Counted from the stretch's first letter, positions 52,235 to 62,577 are shown. The stretch is DNA of 64,000 bases from Rouxiella aceris (GCF_012933545.1 NZ_JAADJU010000010.1:1-64000); one strand, 5' to 3'. Program-made: numbers and translations. The notes: generated by a model not told the origin, from the sequence alone.

Positions 52235-53695
52235 ATGACAACATTTTACACGTTAATCAGTTGGTTTCTCATCTTTGGCTATTGGTTACTGATTGCTGGT
52301 GTAACCTTGCGCATTTTGATGAAACGCCGCGCCGTACCTTCTGCCATGGCCTGGTTACTGGTTATCTATATCATCCCTTTGGTGGGGATTATTGCCTATC
52401 TCTCCTTTGGTGAGCTGCATTTGGGTAAAAGGCGCGCCGAACGCGCCAAGGCGATGTGGCCTTCTACGGCACGCTGGCTCAATGAACTCAAGGGCTGCCA
52501 TCGCATTTTCGCCACCGAAAACAGTGAGATTGCCAAATCGCTGTTCCAGTTGTGCGAACGTCGCCAGGGGATTGCCGGAGTAAAAGGCAATCAGTTGCAG
52601 CTACTGACGACCAGCGACGACACACTGAAATCGATCATGCGCGATATTGAACTGGCCCGTCATAATATCGAGATGGTGTTCTATATCTGGCAACCCGGCG
52701 GTCTGGTGGACCAGGTTGCCGAATCGCTGATGGCCGCTTCGCGCCGCGGCGTTCACTGCCGTCTGATGCTTGACTCAGCCGGTAGTCTGCAGTTTTTTCG
52801 CAGTCCCTATCCATCGATGATGCGTAATGCCGGTATTGAAGTGGTCGAGGCGCTAAAAGTTAATCTGTTCCGCGTGTTCCTGCGCCGTATGGACCTGCGT
52901 CAGCACCGCAAGGTGGTACTGATCGATAACTTTGTCGCCTATACCGGCAGCATGAATATGGTCGATCCGGCGCTGTTTAAACAGGATGCCGGTGTCGGTC
53001 AGTGGGTGGATCTTATGGCCCGTATGGAAGGACCGGTGGCCACCACCATGGGCATTGTCTACTCCTGTGACTGGGAGATCGAAACCGGCAAGCGTATTCT
53101 GCCGCCAGAGCCGGAAGTCAACCAAATGCCCTTTGAGCAGGAAAGCGGTCATACTATCCAGGTGATTGCCTCCGGTCCCGGTTTCCCTGAAGATATGATC
53201 CATCAGGCACTGCTGACCGCCTCCTATTCTGCGCGGGAACAGTTGGTGATGACCACCCCCTACTTCGTGCCCAGCGATGACTTGTTGCATGCCATTTGCA
53301 CTGCGGCTCAGCGCGGCGTCGATGTCAGTATCATTATGCCGTTGAAAAATGATTCGATGATGGTCGGCTGGGCCAGTCGCGCTTTCTACAATGAGCTGCT
53401 GGAAGCCGGGGTGAAAATTTACCAGTTCGAAGGCGGTCTGCTGCACACCAAAAGTATTTTGGTGGATGGTCAGCTTAGCCTGGTCGGTACGGTTAATCTG
53501 GATATGCGCAGTCTGTGGCTCAATTTTGAAATCACCCTGGTGATTGACGACGCCGGTTTCGGCAGCGATCTGGCGGTGGTACAAGAAGACTATCTTGCCC
53601 GCTCGCATCTGCTTGATACCAAAGTCTGGCTTAAACGGCCATTTTGGCATCGTATCGTCGAACGTCTTTTTTACTTTTTCAGTCCGTTACTGTAA
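52235..53695 (+). CDS. clsA: Cardiolipin synthase A
   Basis: 486 residues. Two N-terminal membrane helices (about 5-26 and 37-57), then two phospholipase-D domains. HKD motifs are [16 protein letters not shown] (about 224) and [16 protein letters not shown] (about 404), each with downstream Asn. Condenses two phosphatidylglycerols into cardiolipin. Same length as E. coli ClsA. Next gene yciU follows in the same direction after 105 bp. Confidence 0.96.
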   Translation: MTTFYTLISWFLIFGYWLLIAGVTLRILMKRRAVPSAMAWLLVIYIIPLVGIIAYLSFGELHLGKRRAERAKAMWPSTARWLNELKGCHRIFATENSEIAKSLFQLCERRQGIAGVKGNQLQLLTTSDDTLKSIMRDIELARHNIEMVFYIWQPGGLVDQVAESLMAASRRGVHCRLMLDSAGSLQFFRSPYPSMMRNAGIEVVEALKVNLFRVFLRRMDLRQHRKVVLIDNFVAYTGSMNMVDPALFKQDAGVGQWVDLMARMEGPVATTMGIVYSCDWEIETGKRILPPEPEVNQMPFEQESGHTIQVIASGPGFPEDMIHQALLTASYSAREQLVMTTPYFVPSDDLLHAICTAAQRGVDVSIIMPLKNDSMMVGWASRAFYNELLEAGVKIYQFEGGLLHTKSILVDGQLSLVGTVNLDMRSLWLNFEITLVIDDAGFGSDLAVVQEDYLARSHLLDTKVWLKRPFWHRIVERLFYFFSPLL

Positions 53696-53800
53696 AAGCC
53701 GCGGCGAGAGTGTTTTAATAGGCTATGTCGTAAGTGCCGGGCGTGTTTATATAATCCCACGCCGCCTTTTTGCTTATCGCACCAAAAACTATTAAACGAG

Positions 53801-54130
53801 ATGACTATGGATCTGAATAATCGCCTGACAGAAGACGAAACCCTTGAACAAGCCTACGATATCTTCCTCGAACTGGCGGGAGATAATCTGGATCCTGCGG
53901 ATATCCTGATCTTTAATCTGCAATTTGAAGAGCGTGGCGGCGCCGAGCTATACGATCCGGCAGAAGACTGGGTTGAGCATGTGGATTTCGATCTGAATCC
54001 CGACTTTTTTGCCGAAGTGGTCATTGGCCTGGCAGACGCCGACGGCGAGCCGATCAATGACGTTTTTGCGCGCGTATTGCTGTGTCGTGAAAAAGATCAC
54101 AAGCTGTGCCATATCCTGTGGAAAGAATAA
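53801..54130 (+). CDS. yciU: YciU, acidic double-stranded-DNA-mimic protein
   Basis: 109 residues. Very acidic (DUF440/HI1450 family): [20 protein letters not shown] and the run [20 protein letters not shown] are almost as in E. coli. The HI1450 structure suggests it mimics DNA and may bind HU. ATG at 53801 or 53807; E. coli uses the equivalent longer form. Its shared terminator with oppF contains element copy 4. Confidence 0.94.
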   Translation: MTMDLNNRLTEDETLEQAYDIFLELAGDNLDPADILIFNLQFEERGGAELYDPAEDWVEHVDFDLNPDFFAEVVIGLADADGEPINDVFARVLLCREKDHKLCHILWKE

Positions 54131-54153
54131 GCAGTGAGTTGACTGCCAGTGAT

Positions 54154-54183
54154 AAAAAAACCCCGCATTAACACTTGCGGGGT
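54154..54183 (-). terminator. yciU/oppF terminator stem-loop, left copy with A run
   Basis: Seven A and then CCCCGCA-TTAACACT-TGCGGGG. On the minus strand the stem is followed by T7, so this copy can stop leftward transcription from oppF. Bases 54160-54183 recur exactly at 54315-54338. Confidence 0.85.
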
Positions 54184-54314
54184 GAGTTTGATGGCAAAGT
54201 CGTCTTGATGAGCGAGATACCCGGGCATAGCACACCTAGGGGCGCTCCGGCGGGCAAGCCCGCTACGACCCCAACGGTGCACTCTCCCTAATAATGGACT
54301 TTGTCAGCAGTCTG
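54184..54314 (+). mobile_element. Terminator-inserted element, copy 4 (131 bp)
   Basis: Differs from copy 2 at only two or three positions (TGGCAAAGTC, GATGAGCG). Same terminal inverted repeats and central palindrome. Flanked by perfect 24-bp direct repeats equal to the yciU/oppF terminator hairpin, the longest of the four, matching the longest hairpin. Confidence 0.88.
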
Positions 54315-54344
54315 ACCCCGCATTAACACTTGCGGGGTTTTTTA
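54315..54344 (+). terminator. yciU terminator, right copy with T run
   Basis: CCCCGCA-TTAACACT-TGCGGGG followed by six T: the working terminator for transcription leaving yciU. Confidence 0.88.
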
Positions 54345-54369
54345 TGACATCACGTCAGCAGCCACGCAC

Positions 54370-55392
54370 TTACAGCGGATCGACTTTCAGGCAGGATACC
54401 GCGTGGCGGAAACTGCCTTCCAGTAATGGCCGCGTTTGGGCACATTCCGGCCCGGCAATCGGGCAACGCGTACGGAACACGCAGCCTGATGGCGGGTTAA
54501 TCGGCGAGGGCAACTCCCCTTCCAGCAATTGGATGGTCTTGTTGCGCTCTTTATCCGGATCCGGCACCGGCACCGCTGACATCAACGCCCGGGTATAAGG
54601 GTGTAGCGGATTATTGTACACCTCGTCATAAGTGCCCAATTCCACTGAATGCCCGAGATACATGACCAGCACACGGTCGGAGATATGCTTGACCACCGCC
54701 AGATCGTGGGCAATAAAAATCAGCGACAGGCCCATTTCCCGTTGCAGTTGCTGCAGCAAATTGACCACCTGCGCCTGAATCGACACATCCAGCGCCGACA
54801 CCGGTTCATCACAGATCACCAGCTTGGGTTCGAGGATCAGCGCGCGGGCAATACCAATACGCTGGCACTGGCCACCGGAAAATTCGTGGGGATAACGGTT
54901 GATCAGGTTAGGCAGCAGCCCGACCTTTAACATCATCGCCTTGACCTTCTCCTTGACCTGCAGCTTGGGCATTTTAGGATTATAGGTACGTAACGGCTCG
55001 GCAATAATTTCACCGATGGTCATACGCGGGTTTAATGACGCCAGCGGATCCTGGAAAATCATCTGAATATCGCTGCGCGTCTTGCGCCACTCGCCATCGG
55101 ACATATTCAGCAGGTCTTTGCCCAGCCAGGCAACACGCCCGTCGGTGGCTTTCACCAGGCCAATAATGGCACGGGCAAAGGTGGATTTCCCGCATCCGGA
55201 CTCGCCAACGACGCCCAGGGTTTCCCCTTCATACAGGCGCAGGGTGACACCGTCTACCGCTTTCAGCGTTTTGGACGGCTGCCAAAACCACTGTTTGCCA
55301 TCTTTGATATTAAAGTGCACTTTCAAATCGGCAATTTCGAGCAACACTTTCTTTTCAGGCGCTGGAGGTATTACCTCAATCACTTCACTCAT
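54370..55392 (-). CDS. oppF: Oligopeptide ABC transporter ATP-binding protein OppF
   Basis: 340 residues. Walker A GESGCGKSTFARAI, signature FSGGQCQRIGIARAL, Walker B ICDEPVSALD, and the C-terminal oligopeptide-transporter cap (NPLHPYTRALMSAVP, RCPIAGPEC) containing conserved Cys. With OppD it powers peptide uptake. Last gene of oppABCDF, overlapping oppD by 4 bp. Confidence 0.97.
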   Translation of the reverse strand: MSEVIEVIPPAPEKKVLLEIADLKVHFNIKDGKQWFWQPSKTLKAVDGVTLRLYEGETLGVVGESGCGKSTFARAIIGLVKATDGRVAWLGKDLLNMSDGEWRKTRSDIQMIFQDPLASLNPRMTIGEIIAEPLRTYNPKMPKLQVKEKVKAMMLKVGLLPNLINRYPHEFSGGQCQRIGIARALILEPKLVICDEPVSALDVSIQAQVVNLLQQLQREMGLSLIFIAHDLAVVKHISDRVLVMYLGHSVELGTYDEVYNNPLHPYTRALMSAVPVPDPDKERNKTIQLLEGELPSPINPPSGCVFRTRCPIAGPECAQTRPLLEGSFRHAVSCLKVDPL

Positions 55393-56393
55393 ACTAACTC
55401 CTCCACAGGCTTGAAGCAGGCGCGCAGGCGGCCATCACCAAAGCGCTCCAGCGGTGGCGCTGTGGCACAAATTTCCATGGCAAACGGACAACGAGGTTGG
55501 AAAGGACAGCCTTTGGGTAAACGCAGCAAGTTGGGTGGATTTCCCGGAATAGTCAATAACGCGCCACCTTCGGCATCCAGACGCGGTACGGCGTTCAGCA
55601 GCCCGATAGAATAAGGATGGCTTGGCTGATAAAACACATCGCGCGCCTGGCCGTATTCCATGGTGCGTCCGGCATACATCACCAGCACCTTGTCACAAAT
55701 CCCTGCCACTACGCCCAGGTCATGGGTGATCATAATAATGGCAGTATTGAACTCGGCTTTAAGCTCGTTAAGCAGAGTCATGATCTGCGCCTGGACGGTC
55801 ACATCCAAAGCGGTGGTCGGTTCATCGGCGATCAGCAATTTAGGGCTACACAACAGCGCCATGGCAATCATCACACGCTGGCGCATGCCACCTGAAAACT
55901 CATGCGGGTACATTTTCATGCGCTTGCGTGCTTCCGGCATTTTAACCGCGTCCAGCATGCGCACCGATCCGTCAAACGCCTCGGAACGGCTCATATGCTT
56001 GTGCAGCATCAGCACTTCCATCAGCTGCTCACCGACTTTCATATAAGGGTTCAGCGAGGTCATCGGGTCCTGGAAGATCATCGAAATCTGCTCGGCGCGC
56101 AGTTTATTCAGCTGCTTTTGCGGCAGGTTGAGGATCTCACTGCCGTTAAATTTTGCCGAGCCACCAATCCGTCCGTTGCTGGCCAACAGGCCCATTAACG
56201 CAAAGGCGGTTTGTGATTTGCCCGAACCTGATTCGCCAACGATACCCAGGGTTTCACCCGCGCGCAGGTCAAAATTCAAATCATTGACCGCCGTGACATC
56301 GCCATCGGGCGTCTCAAAGGTGACCCGCAGGTCTTTGACGTCAAGCAAAATAGGCGCAGCAGGAGTGCTATTGTCCGTTTTAATGGTGCTCAT
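55389..56393 (-). CDS. oppD: Oligopeptide ABC transporter ATP-binding protein OppD
   Basis: 334 residues from the Met of MSTIKTDN (AAGGAG 7 bp upstream; a 13-residue longer frame is discarded). Walker A GESGSGKSQTAFALMG, signature FSGGMRQRVMIAMAL, Walker B IADEPTTALD. The C terminus has the Cys-rich LPKGCPFQPRCPFAMEIC region that binds an Fe-S cluster in related DppD/OppD proteins. Overlaps oppF by 4 bp; 10 bp after oppC. Confidence 0.97.
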   Translation of the reverse strand: MSTIKTDNSTPAAPILLDVKDLRVTFETPDGDVTAVNDLNFDLRAGETLGIVGESGSGKSQTAFALMGLLASNGRIGGSAKFNGSEILNLPQKQLNKLRAEQISMIFQDPMTSLNPYMKVGEQLMEVLMLHKHMSRSEAFDGSVRMLDAVKMPEARKRMKMYPHEFSGGMRQRVMIAMALLCSPKLLIADEPTTALDVTVQAQIMTLLNELKAEFNTAIIMITHDLGVVAGICDKVLVMYAGRTMEYGQARDVFYQPSHPYSIGLLNAVPRLDAEGGALLTIPGNPPNLLRLPKGCPFQPRCPFAMEICATAPPLERFGDGRLRACFKPVEELV

Positions 56394-56403
56394 ATGACAC
56401 TCC

Positions 56404-57309
56404 TTAACGATCTTTCGGATCGAGCGCATCACGCAGCCCGTCGCCGATAAAGTTGAAACAAAACAGCGTTACCACCAGGAAACCTGCCGGGAACATCAGT
56501 AACCAGGGAGAAACTTCCATTGAGTTGGCGCCGTCGCTAAGCAGTGCCCCCCAACTACTTAAGGGTTCTTGCGTACCCAATCCCAGAAAGCTGAGGAAAG
56601 ATTCAAACAGGATCATGCTTGGCACCAGCAGCGAGGCATATACCACTACCACCCCCAACACATTAGGCACGATATGGCGCAGCACGATATTGCGGGTCGA
56701 CACTCCGCTGACCAGCGCCGCTTCAATAAACTCTTTACGTTTCAGGCTAAGGGTCTGACCGCGGACAATACGCGCCATATCCAGCCAGGAAACCATGCCG
56801 ATGGCGACAAAAATCAGGAAGATATTCTGTCCAAAGAAGGTGACCAGCAGGATCACAAAGAACATAAACGGAAAAGAGTTGAGGATTTCCAGCAAACGCA
56901 TCATTGCCGAGTCGGTTTTCCCGCCCAGATAGCCGGAGAGTGAACCATATAGTGTGCCGAGGATCACCGCCACAAAGGCGGCAGAGACACCCACCATCAA
57001 TGAGATGCGGCCACCAATGGCGACGCGAACCAGCAGATCACGGCCCGATGAGTCGGTGCCGAAATAGTGTCCGGAAGCGAGATCCGGTGCGGCAGACATC
57101 ATATTCCAGTCGGTGTCGTCATAACGAAACTGCGCCAGCATCGGAGCGAAAGTAACGAAAAGCGCAATCAACGCCAGAATAATCAGACTGATGATCGCCG
57201 CACGGTTATGGATAAAGCGTCGGCGAGCATCTTGCCACAGGCTGCGCCCTTCTATCTCAAGCTGCTCGGTAAAGCTTTCCAGAGCTGCGCTGTTTTTCTT
57301 AGTTAACAT
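56404..57309 (-). CDS. oppC: Oligopeptide ABC transporter permease OppC
   Basis: 301 residues, six membrane segments with the extra N-terminal part usual for OppC (SLWQDARRRFIHNRAA). The inner-membrane-component motif is VRGQTLSLKRKEFIEAALVSG (two runs) with HIVPNV. FGTDSSGRDLL is the typical OppC/DppC block. Partner of OppB. 18 bp after oppB, 10 bp before oppD. Confidence 0.97.
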   Translation of the reverse strand: MLTKKNSAALESFTEQLEIEGRSLWQDARRRFIHNRAAIISLIILALIALFVTFAPMLAQFRYDDTDWNMMSAAPDLASGHYFGTDSSGRDLLVRVAIGGRISLMVGVSAAFVAVILGTLYGSLSGYLGGKTDSAMMRLLEILNSFPFMFFVILLVTFFGQNIFLIFVAIGMVSWLDMARIVRGQTLSLKRKEFIEAALVSGVSTRNIVLRHIVPNVLGVVVVYASLLVPSMILFESFLSFLGLGTQEPLSSWGALLSDGANSMEVSPWLLMFPAGFLVVTLFCFNFIGDGLRDALDPKDR

Positions 57310-57327
57310 CTTTGGCGTGCTCCAGCA

Positions 57328-58248
57328 TTAATAACGAATTTTTGGATCAATAACGGCGTAGAGCACGTCGACGATCGCGTTAAACAGGATAGTCAAGGCA
57401 CCGACCAGTATGGTCAGGCTAAGCACCAGCGAATAGTCACGGTTCAATGCGCCGTTAACAAACAGCTGGCCAATTCCCGGTAATCCATAAATGCTCTCGA
57501 TCACCATTGAACCGGTAATGATCCCCACGAAAGCGGGCCCCATATAGGAGATCACCGGTAATAAAGCCGGTTTCAGCGCATGACGCAGAATAATGCTACG
57601 CAGCGGCAAACCCTTGGCACGCGCGGTACGAATAAAGTTGGAATGCAGCACTTCAATCATCGAGCCACGAGTGATACGCGCAATACTGGCGATATAAGCC
57701 AGCGAGAGCGCCACCATCGGCAGCACCATATATTTGAGGCCACCGCCGTGCCAGCCACCGCCGGGTAACCATTTCAACAGAATGGAGAAAATCAGTACCA
57801 GCAGAGGTGCGACAACAAAGCTGGGTATCACCACCCCGGTCATGGCAATGCCCATTACCGTATAGTCCCATCTGGAGTTCTGATTAAGCGCGGCGATCAC
57901 CCCCGCCGTTACCCCCAGAACAATCGCCAACAAAAAGGCGGCCAATCCCAACTTTGCCGATACCGGAAAGGAGGTGGCGACCAGATCATTGACGCTATAA
58001 TCTTTATATTTGAACGATGGACCAAAATCGCCTTTGGCCAGCTGTTCCAGGTAATGAAAGTACTGTTTATACATGGGATCATTGAGATGATATTTCGCCT
58101 CAATGTTGGCCATGACTTCTGGAGGAAGATTACGCTCGCCGGTAAATGGGCTACCGGGGGCGAGACGCATCATAAAAAACGAGATGGTGATAAGAATGAA
58201 AAGCGTCGGAATCGCTTCCAGACAGCGGCGTAAAATAAACTTTAACAT
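57328..58248 (-). CDS. oppB: Oligopeptide ABC transporter permease OppB
   Basis: 306 residues from the Met of MLKFILRRCLEAIPTL (58248), the standard OppB N terminus; 29 upstream in-frame codons are left out. Six membrane segments, EAA-type motif FIRTARAKGLPLRSIILRHA. Forms the translocation channel with OppC. About 190 bp after oppA, with a hairpin in between. Confidence 0.96.
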   Translation of the reverse strand: MLKFILRRCLEAIPTLFILITISFFMMRLAPGSPFTGERNLPPEVMANIEAKYHLNDPMYKQYFHYLEQLAKGDFGPSFKYKDYSVNDLVATSFPVSAKLGLAAFLLAIVLGVTAGVIAALNQNSRWDYTVMGIAMTGVVIPSFVVAPLLVLIFSILLKWLPGGGWHGGGLKYMVLPMVALSLAYIASIARITRGSMIEVLHSNFIRTARAKGLPLRSIILRHALKPALLPVISYMGPAFVGIITGSMVIESIYGLPGIGQLFVNGALNRDYSLVLSLTILVGALTILFNAIVDVLYAVIDPKIRY

Positions 58249-58401
58249 TGCCCGTACCTGTTTTCTCAGCCTGTCATTACAGCTTGATAGTTTTGGCTTT
58301 AATCGTGTCAGGATCTGAAAATCATTGCTTTTCACACCGACACGGTGGCTGATAACTCAACCCTGAACATACATTGCTTGCAAAAGATCGCGGCATAAAT
58401 A

Positions 58402-58436
58402 AAAGCAGGGCCGCTCGCGCAAGCCCTGCTTTTTAA
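58402..58436 (-). terminator. Hairpin between oppA and oppB
   Basis: On the minus strand AGCAGGGC and GCCCTGCT pair around an 11-base loop, followed by TTTATTT. It starts just 6 bp past the oppA stop and probably reduces read-through to oppBCDF so that the binding protein is made in excess. Confidence 0.8.
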
Positions 58437-58441
58437 CAGTA

Positions 58442-60088
58442 TTAGTGCTTGATAATATACAGATCTTTATCGAACACGTTATCCTGCGGATCTTTACCGG
58501 TGTATCCACCCACGTACTGTTTCACCAGACGGGCGTTAACATAGTAATAAACCGGGACGATAGCCGAGTCTTTATCCAACTGCTGTTCAGCCTGTTGGTA
58601 AAACGCAGCACGTTCTGCATCGGTTTTAACTTGCAATGCATCGGCAATCAGCTTGTCAAACGCCGGGCTCTTATAGTGCGCGGTGTTGTTGCTGCTGTTT
58701 GACAGCATGATGTTAAGGAATGACGTCGGTTCGTTGTAGTCAGAACACCAGCCGGCACGCGACACATCAAAGTTGCCCTGATGGCGAGTTTCAAGGAAGG
58801 TTTTCCATTCCTGGTTTTCGAGTTTCACTTCGACACCCAGGTTTTTCTTCCAGATGGCAGCGGCGGCAATAGCCAGTTTCTTATGCAGGTCGGAAGAGTT
58901 ATACAACAGGCTGAAGGTCAGTGGCTTGTCAGCGGTATAGCCCGCTTCGGCCAGCAGTTTTCTGCCTTCGGCATTACGCTGTTCCTGGGTTTCTTTAAAC
59001 CAGGCAGGTGCCGTCAGTTTGCCGCCAGTACCATCGGTGTACGGAGGAGTAAAGCCATAAGCCGGCAGATCGCCTTGGGCTTTGACTTTATTAACGATAA
59101 TATCGCGGTCCAGACCCAGTTTCAGGGCAGTACGTACGCGGTTATCGGTAAATGGCGCTTTCTGGTTGTTGATTTCGTAATAGTAAGTACACAGGTATGG
59201 GTCAACGTGGACTTCTTTCGGAATATCGGATTTCAGTTTCTGGAAGAGTTCAATCGGCATATTGTTGTAGGTCATGTCGATTTCACCGCTGCGGTAGCGG
59301 TTAACGTCAGAAACTTCGGAAGAAATTGGCAGGAAGGTAACCTGAGTCAGCACGGTCTTGGCGTTATCCCAGTACTGAGGATTACGTTCCAGGACAATAC
59401 GTTCGTTTACTGTCCAGGTTTTCAGTTTAAAGGCCCCGTTGCTGACATAGTTCTCAGGCTGGGTCCATTTGTCACCGAACTTCTCTACGGCTGGCTTATA
59501 TACCGGCTTCATGGCGGTATGGGACAGCATTTTAACGAAATAAGGCACCGGTTCGCTCATGGTGACTTCCAGAGTGTGGTCATCAATAGCTTTCACACCA
59601 AGGGTGTCCGGGCTTTTCTTACCGGCGATAATATCGTCGATATTTACAATGTGGCCGTATTGCAGGTAGCTTTCATAAGGAGACCCGGTTTTAGGATCTG
59701 CCAGGCGCTGCCAGCTATAAACGAAATCAGCGGCGGTAACCGGTTGGCCATTGGACCATTTGGCATCTGGACGCAGATGGAAGGTCCAGACTTTAAAGTC
59801 TTTGTTTTCCCAGCTCAGTGCCACACCAGGAATAACGCTACCATCTTTCGGTGAGGTATTTACCAGGCCTTCCAGCAGGTCACGGATCACGTTGGATTCC
59901 GGAACCCCTTCCACTTTATGCGGGTCAAGTGACTGTACTTCCGAGCCGTTATTACGCACCAACTCTTGTTTGGCCGCCAGTTCAACGCCAGCAGGAACGG
60001 CAGCGGCAAAGCTGCTTACGGATGTTACCGCACCTAAAGCAACCAGGATACCGGCAGCAAGAAGGTGTTTTTTTGTGATGTTGGTCAT
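58442..60088 (-). CDS. oppA: Periplasmic oligopeptide-binding protein OppA
   Basis: 548 residues from the Met of MTNITKKHLLAAG (GGAG about 9 bp upstream). Signal peptide to about residue 30 (SSFAAA-V). Solute-binding family 5; VRNNGSEVQSLDPHKVEG and the motif DAKWSNGQPVTAADFVYSW are conserved. Binds di- to pentapeptides almost independent of side chains. In E. coli oppA is controlled by Lrp and by the small RNA GcvB. First gene of the operon, with a long upstream region. Confidence 0.96.
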   Translation of the reverse strand: MTNITKKHLLAAGILVALGAVTSVSSFAAAVPAGVELAAKQELVRNNGSEVQSLDPHKVEGVPESNVIRDLLEGLVNTSPKDGSVIPGVALSWENKDFKVWTFHLRPDAKWSNGQPVTAADFVYSWQRLADPKTGSPYESYLQYGHIVNIDDIIAGKKSPDTLGVKAIDDHTLEVTMSEPVPYFVKMLSHTAMKPVYKPAVEKFGDKWTQPENYVSNGAFKLKTWTVNERIVLERNPQYWDNAKTVLTQVTFLPISSEVSDVNRYRSGEIDMTYNNMPIELFQKLKSDIPKEVHVDPYLCTYYYEINNQKAPFTDNRVRTALKLGLDRDIIVNKVKAQGDLPAYGFTPPYTDGTGGKLTAPAWFKETQEQRNAEGRKLLAEAGYTADKPLTFSLLYNSSDLHKKLAIAAAAIWKKNLGVEVKLENQEWKTFLETRHQGNFDVSRAGWCSDYNEPTSFLNIMLSNSSNNTAHYKSPAFDKLIADALQVKTDAERAAFYQQAEQQLDKDSAIVPVYYYVNARLVKQYVGGYTGKDPQDNVFDKDLYIIKH

Positions 60089-60516
60089 TACTATCAACTC
60101 CGATTGTTATTATTTACCTGCGCGTCAGGCGCAAGCTAACCCCTTTCGGGTTATCCCCTTCATCTTCCAAACCACAGGCCGATGGGATACTGAACTTACC
60201 TCTTGGACTTCACTGTCTACGTCCGTCGAGAGTGGTCGGTATCACCCTTTGCTGCACCTTGAAATCATTTGGGTCTGGTTTTATTGCGGACAGGAACGAA
60301 TTGCCCACGCAAAAACGACAAGTAGTCGGTCAATCCACAACGGTTGACCCTCCCCTGTTACTGCCTGTTGCGACATTCACCAGGATAAAAAAGTCAGGCG
60401 GTTAAACAGGTTAACCAAGTTGACATCTGTCCTACGGGATCACCCAATTAATAGTGAATGCCATCGCCAAATACAGCGATCAATACCTCGATAAATAGTG
60501 GCTGACTATCGCTTTT

Positions 60517-60545
60517 ATGCACATTTTAATGCTGAAAATGTGCAT
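60517..60545 (-). promoter_or_regulatory. Perfect inverted repeat upstream of oppA
   Basis: ATGCACATTTT and AAAATGTGCAT with a 7-base spacer, about 430 bp before oppA. It looks more like a regulator-binding palindrome than a terminator. Binder unknown. Confidence 0.6.
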
Positions 60546-61351
60546 AGGCACCGCAACTCCCGATAAAAAAGTTGGCGGACAGCGGTAGATTCAGCAGCAC
60601 ATTAAATAAGTAAACCTACTGATTATATGGACAAAAATTATGATTTATTCCAACCAGCAACGCCACTGAGGAATAGCCCTTTCAGCGGGCAGCAAAGCGT
60701 TAGTGGCATGCAGATTGTTTACTCTCCCGCTTTCCCGAAAAATAAAAATGGCTGCACCAGGTGCTTTCTCTCACGCAAAAAACCTGGCAAGAACCATCCT
60801 CGTTCTATGGATGCGGCGAAATATATTTTCGTTTAGCGACCGTCTGAAAATTATCAGAAGCCTGTAACGCGCGCCAATAAATTTTACTGAAATGTTAAGC
60901 CATCCGCTTTTATTACCCGCTAACCACTAAGGGGAAAATAGGCATCCAGCCTAAAAAAACTTACAACACATTGTTTTAATTGACTTTCTGTAAATTCCAG
61001 GCAAAAAATAAGTCATTTTCTTGCTTAAAAACAAAGCAAATACATTACATTAACATTCGTTTACTTTTAAGAATAAACCCCTGTTAAGTGCCCGGTAAAC
61101 ACTAATAACATCTCGATACTCCATGTACAAGCCCTACAGAATGATGTGATTAATATAACGTCAAAACGGGCAATAAAAGACAGTAAAAGTGACAAAAACA
61201 GGGAGGAAAAGCGGGATAAATAGATGCTTGAATGGAAATAGTCAGCAGAAGGCGACTTTATGCTACAAAGCGGTGCAATGGCACATTAACGGCACATTAG
61301 ATGCACTATTATAAGGCGAGACAATATAAGAGAAGGTAATACTCAGGCAAA

Positions 61352-61384
61352 AAGACGCGCTCTTTTCACCTGAGCCAAGTTTGC
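61352..61384 (-). terminator. Possible ychE terminator
   Basis: CTCAGG and CCTGAG at the ends, with AAAAGA / TCTTTT inside, form an imperfect hairpin seven bases after the ychE stop. There is no T run. Confidence 0.4.
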
Positions 61385-61390
61385 AACTTC

Positions 61391-62035
61391 TTAAAGCAGG
61401 CCGGGGAAAGCAGCCCTGACACCGGTGACAATAAACTCGATCCCCAGTGACATCAGCAACAGCCCCATAATACGGGTAATGACGTTAATACCGGTTTGCC
61501 CGAGTAATTTCATCACTAATGGTGCCGCACGAAACAGTATCCAGCAGCAAAAAGAGAAGAAGGCGATAGCCACCGTAAAACCGAGCAAGTTTTCCCAGCC
61601 ATGATACTTTGAGCTCCACACAATGGTGGAACTGATGGCACCGGGTCCGGCCATCAGCGGCAATGCCAGCGGCACGACGCCAACGTTTTCACGGATCGCT
61701 GTTTCTGATTTTTCCTGTTTGTTCTGTTTATCTTCGCCGAGCTTGCCGCTAATCATCGACATGGCAATGGTCACCACCAGTATTCCGCCGGCAATACGGA
61801 ATGAATCGATAGAAATGCCAAAGATATGAAGAATAGCATCCCCTAGAAACAGCGAAGTACACAGGATAATGGCCACCGACAGATTGGCGGTCATATTAAT
61901 CTTGTCGCGACCCGCTGCAGCCTGGTAGCTGGTCATGCTGATAAATACCGGCAGGATGCCGATGGGGTTAACCAAAGCAAATAAGCCTACGAAAAACTTG
62001 ATATAACCTGAAAAATCCAAAAGTGTCTGGCTCAC
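61391..62035 (-). CDS. ychE: MarC/UPF0056 membrane protein YchE
   Basis: 214 residues, six membrane helices; FVGLFALVNPIGILPVFISM near the N terminus and GAISSTIVWSSKY are conserved. A MarC-family inner-membrane protein of unknown transport function. It lies between opp and adhE as in E. coli, divergent from adhE. Confidence 0.94.
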   Translation of the reverse strand: MSQTLLDFSGYIKFFVGLFALVNPIGILPVFISMTSYQAAAGRDKINMTANLSVAIILCTSLFLGDAILHIFGISIDSFRIAGGILVVTIAMSMISGKLGEDKQNKQEKSETAIRENVGVVPLALPLMAGPGAISSTIVWSSKYHGWENLLGFTVAIAFFSFCCWILFRAAPLVMKLLGQTGINVITRIMGLLLMSLGIEFIVTGVRAAFPGLL

Positions 62036-62577
62036 GCAGAACTCCGCATAAGTAGTGCGATAGAAGTGATTTGTGGGCGCTAATGTACTGGAATTAGTGT
62101 CCGTAAGCTACGAAGTTGTTCAGCACGTATCACCAGCTTTTTCCAATAAAGCAGTTATTAAAACTACTAAAGGAACAAATTAAACCTGACGACCCATGAT
62201 GTACAAAATTTCTTTACATTTTGGAAAAATTAAATTATAAAAATTAACAAGTTAAGGGCTGAATGGTGTCAGCATTAAGGTGTTTTATGATCCAGATCAT
62301 ATTTGGCCTCCCCATTAATAGGTAAGCTTCTTTCATAGCAAAGATACACAGATGCGGTACAACAAAGTTAAAGTTGAATCCCTTCTGAAATTAGCAAGTT
62401 ATGTCCTGTGGTGTTGGTAAGTTAAGAAAGCTTTTTGAGAAAATAAAGAAAAGAACCAGATAACCAATTGAATAATAGTCGATTTTATTTGTTACGGCAG
62501 GTTTACCTGCCCCGGCTATACTAGGTCACTGGCCCTGCTATTTTCTAAAAAAGTTTAACATTATCCAGGAGAACATT
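62036..62577. other. adhE upstream region
   Basis: 542 bp between divergent ychE and adhE. It is A+T-rich and contains an FNR-like palindrome (62287-62300). The large leader agrees with the long, regulated adhE leader in E. coli. No extra gene. Confidence 0.5.
62287..62300 (+). promoter_or_regulatory. FNR/CRP-like palindrome upstream of adhE
   Basis: ATGATCCAGATCAT, fully palindromic apart from the central dinucleotide and matching TTGAT-N4-ATCAA at eight of ten positions. It is about 280 bp before adhE. Anaerobic control of adhE is expected, but in E. coli several other regulators act, so the binder is not certain. Confidence 0.4.

Larger units (their letters stand above)
60089..61390. other. 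Long oppA / ychE intergenic region
   Basis: About 1300 bp, strongly A+T-rich from 60840 on. It should contain the oppA promoter and leader. A perfect 11-bp inverted repeat (60517-60545) stands out. A frame at 60627-60836 (69 codons) has no known family features and no good ribosome site, so I do not call it. An imperfect hairpin at 61352-61384 may end ychE. No mobile gene is seen. Confidence 0.5.

Noticed and set aside
58781-59854. 357-codon plus-strand frame
   Set aside because: Antisense to oppA, with no domain and no ribosome site.
60627-60836. 69-codon frame upstream of oppA
   Set aside because: No ribosome site, no family similarity and unusual composition. It could be checked by ribosome profiling but is not supported here.
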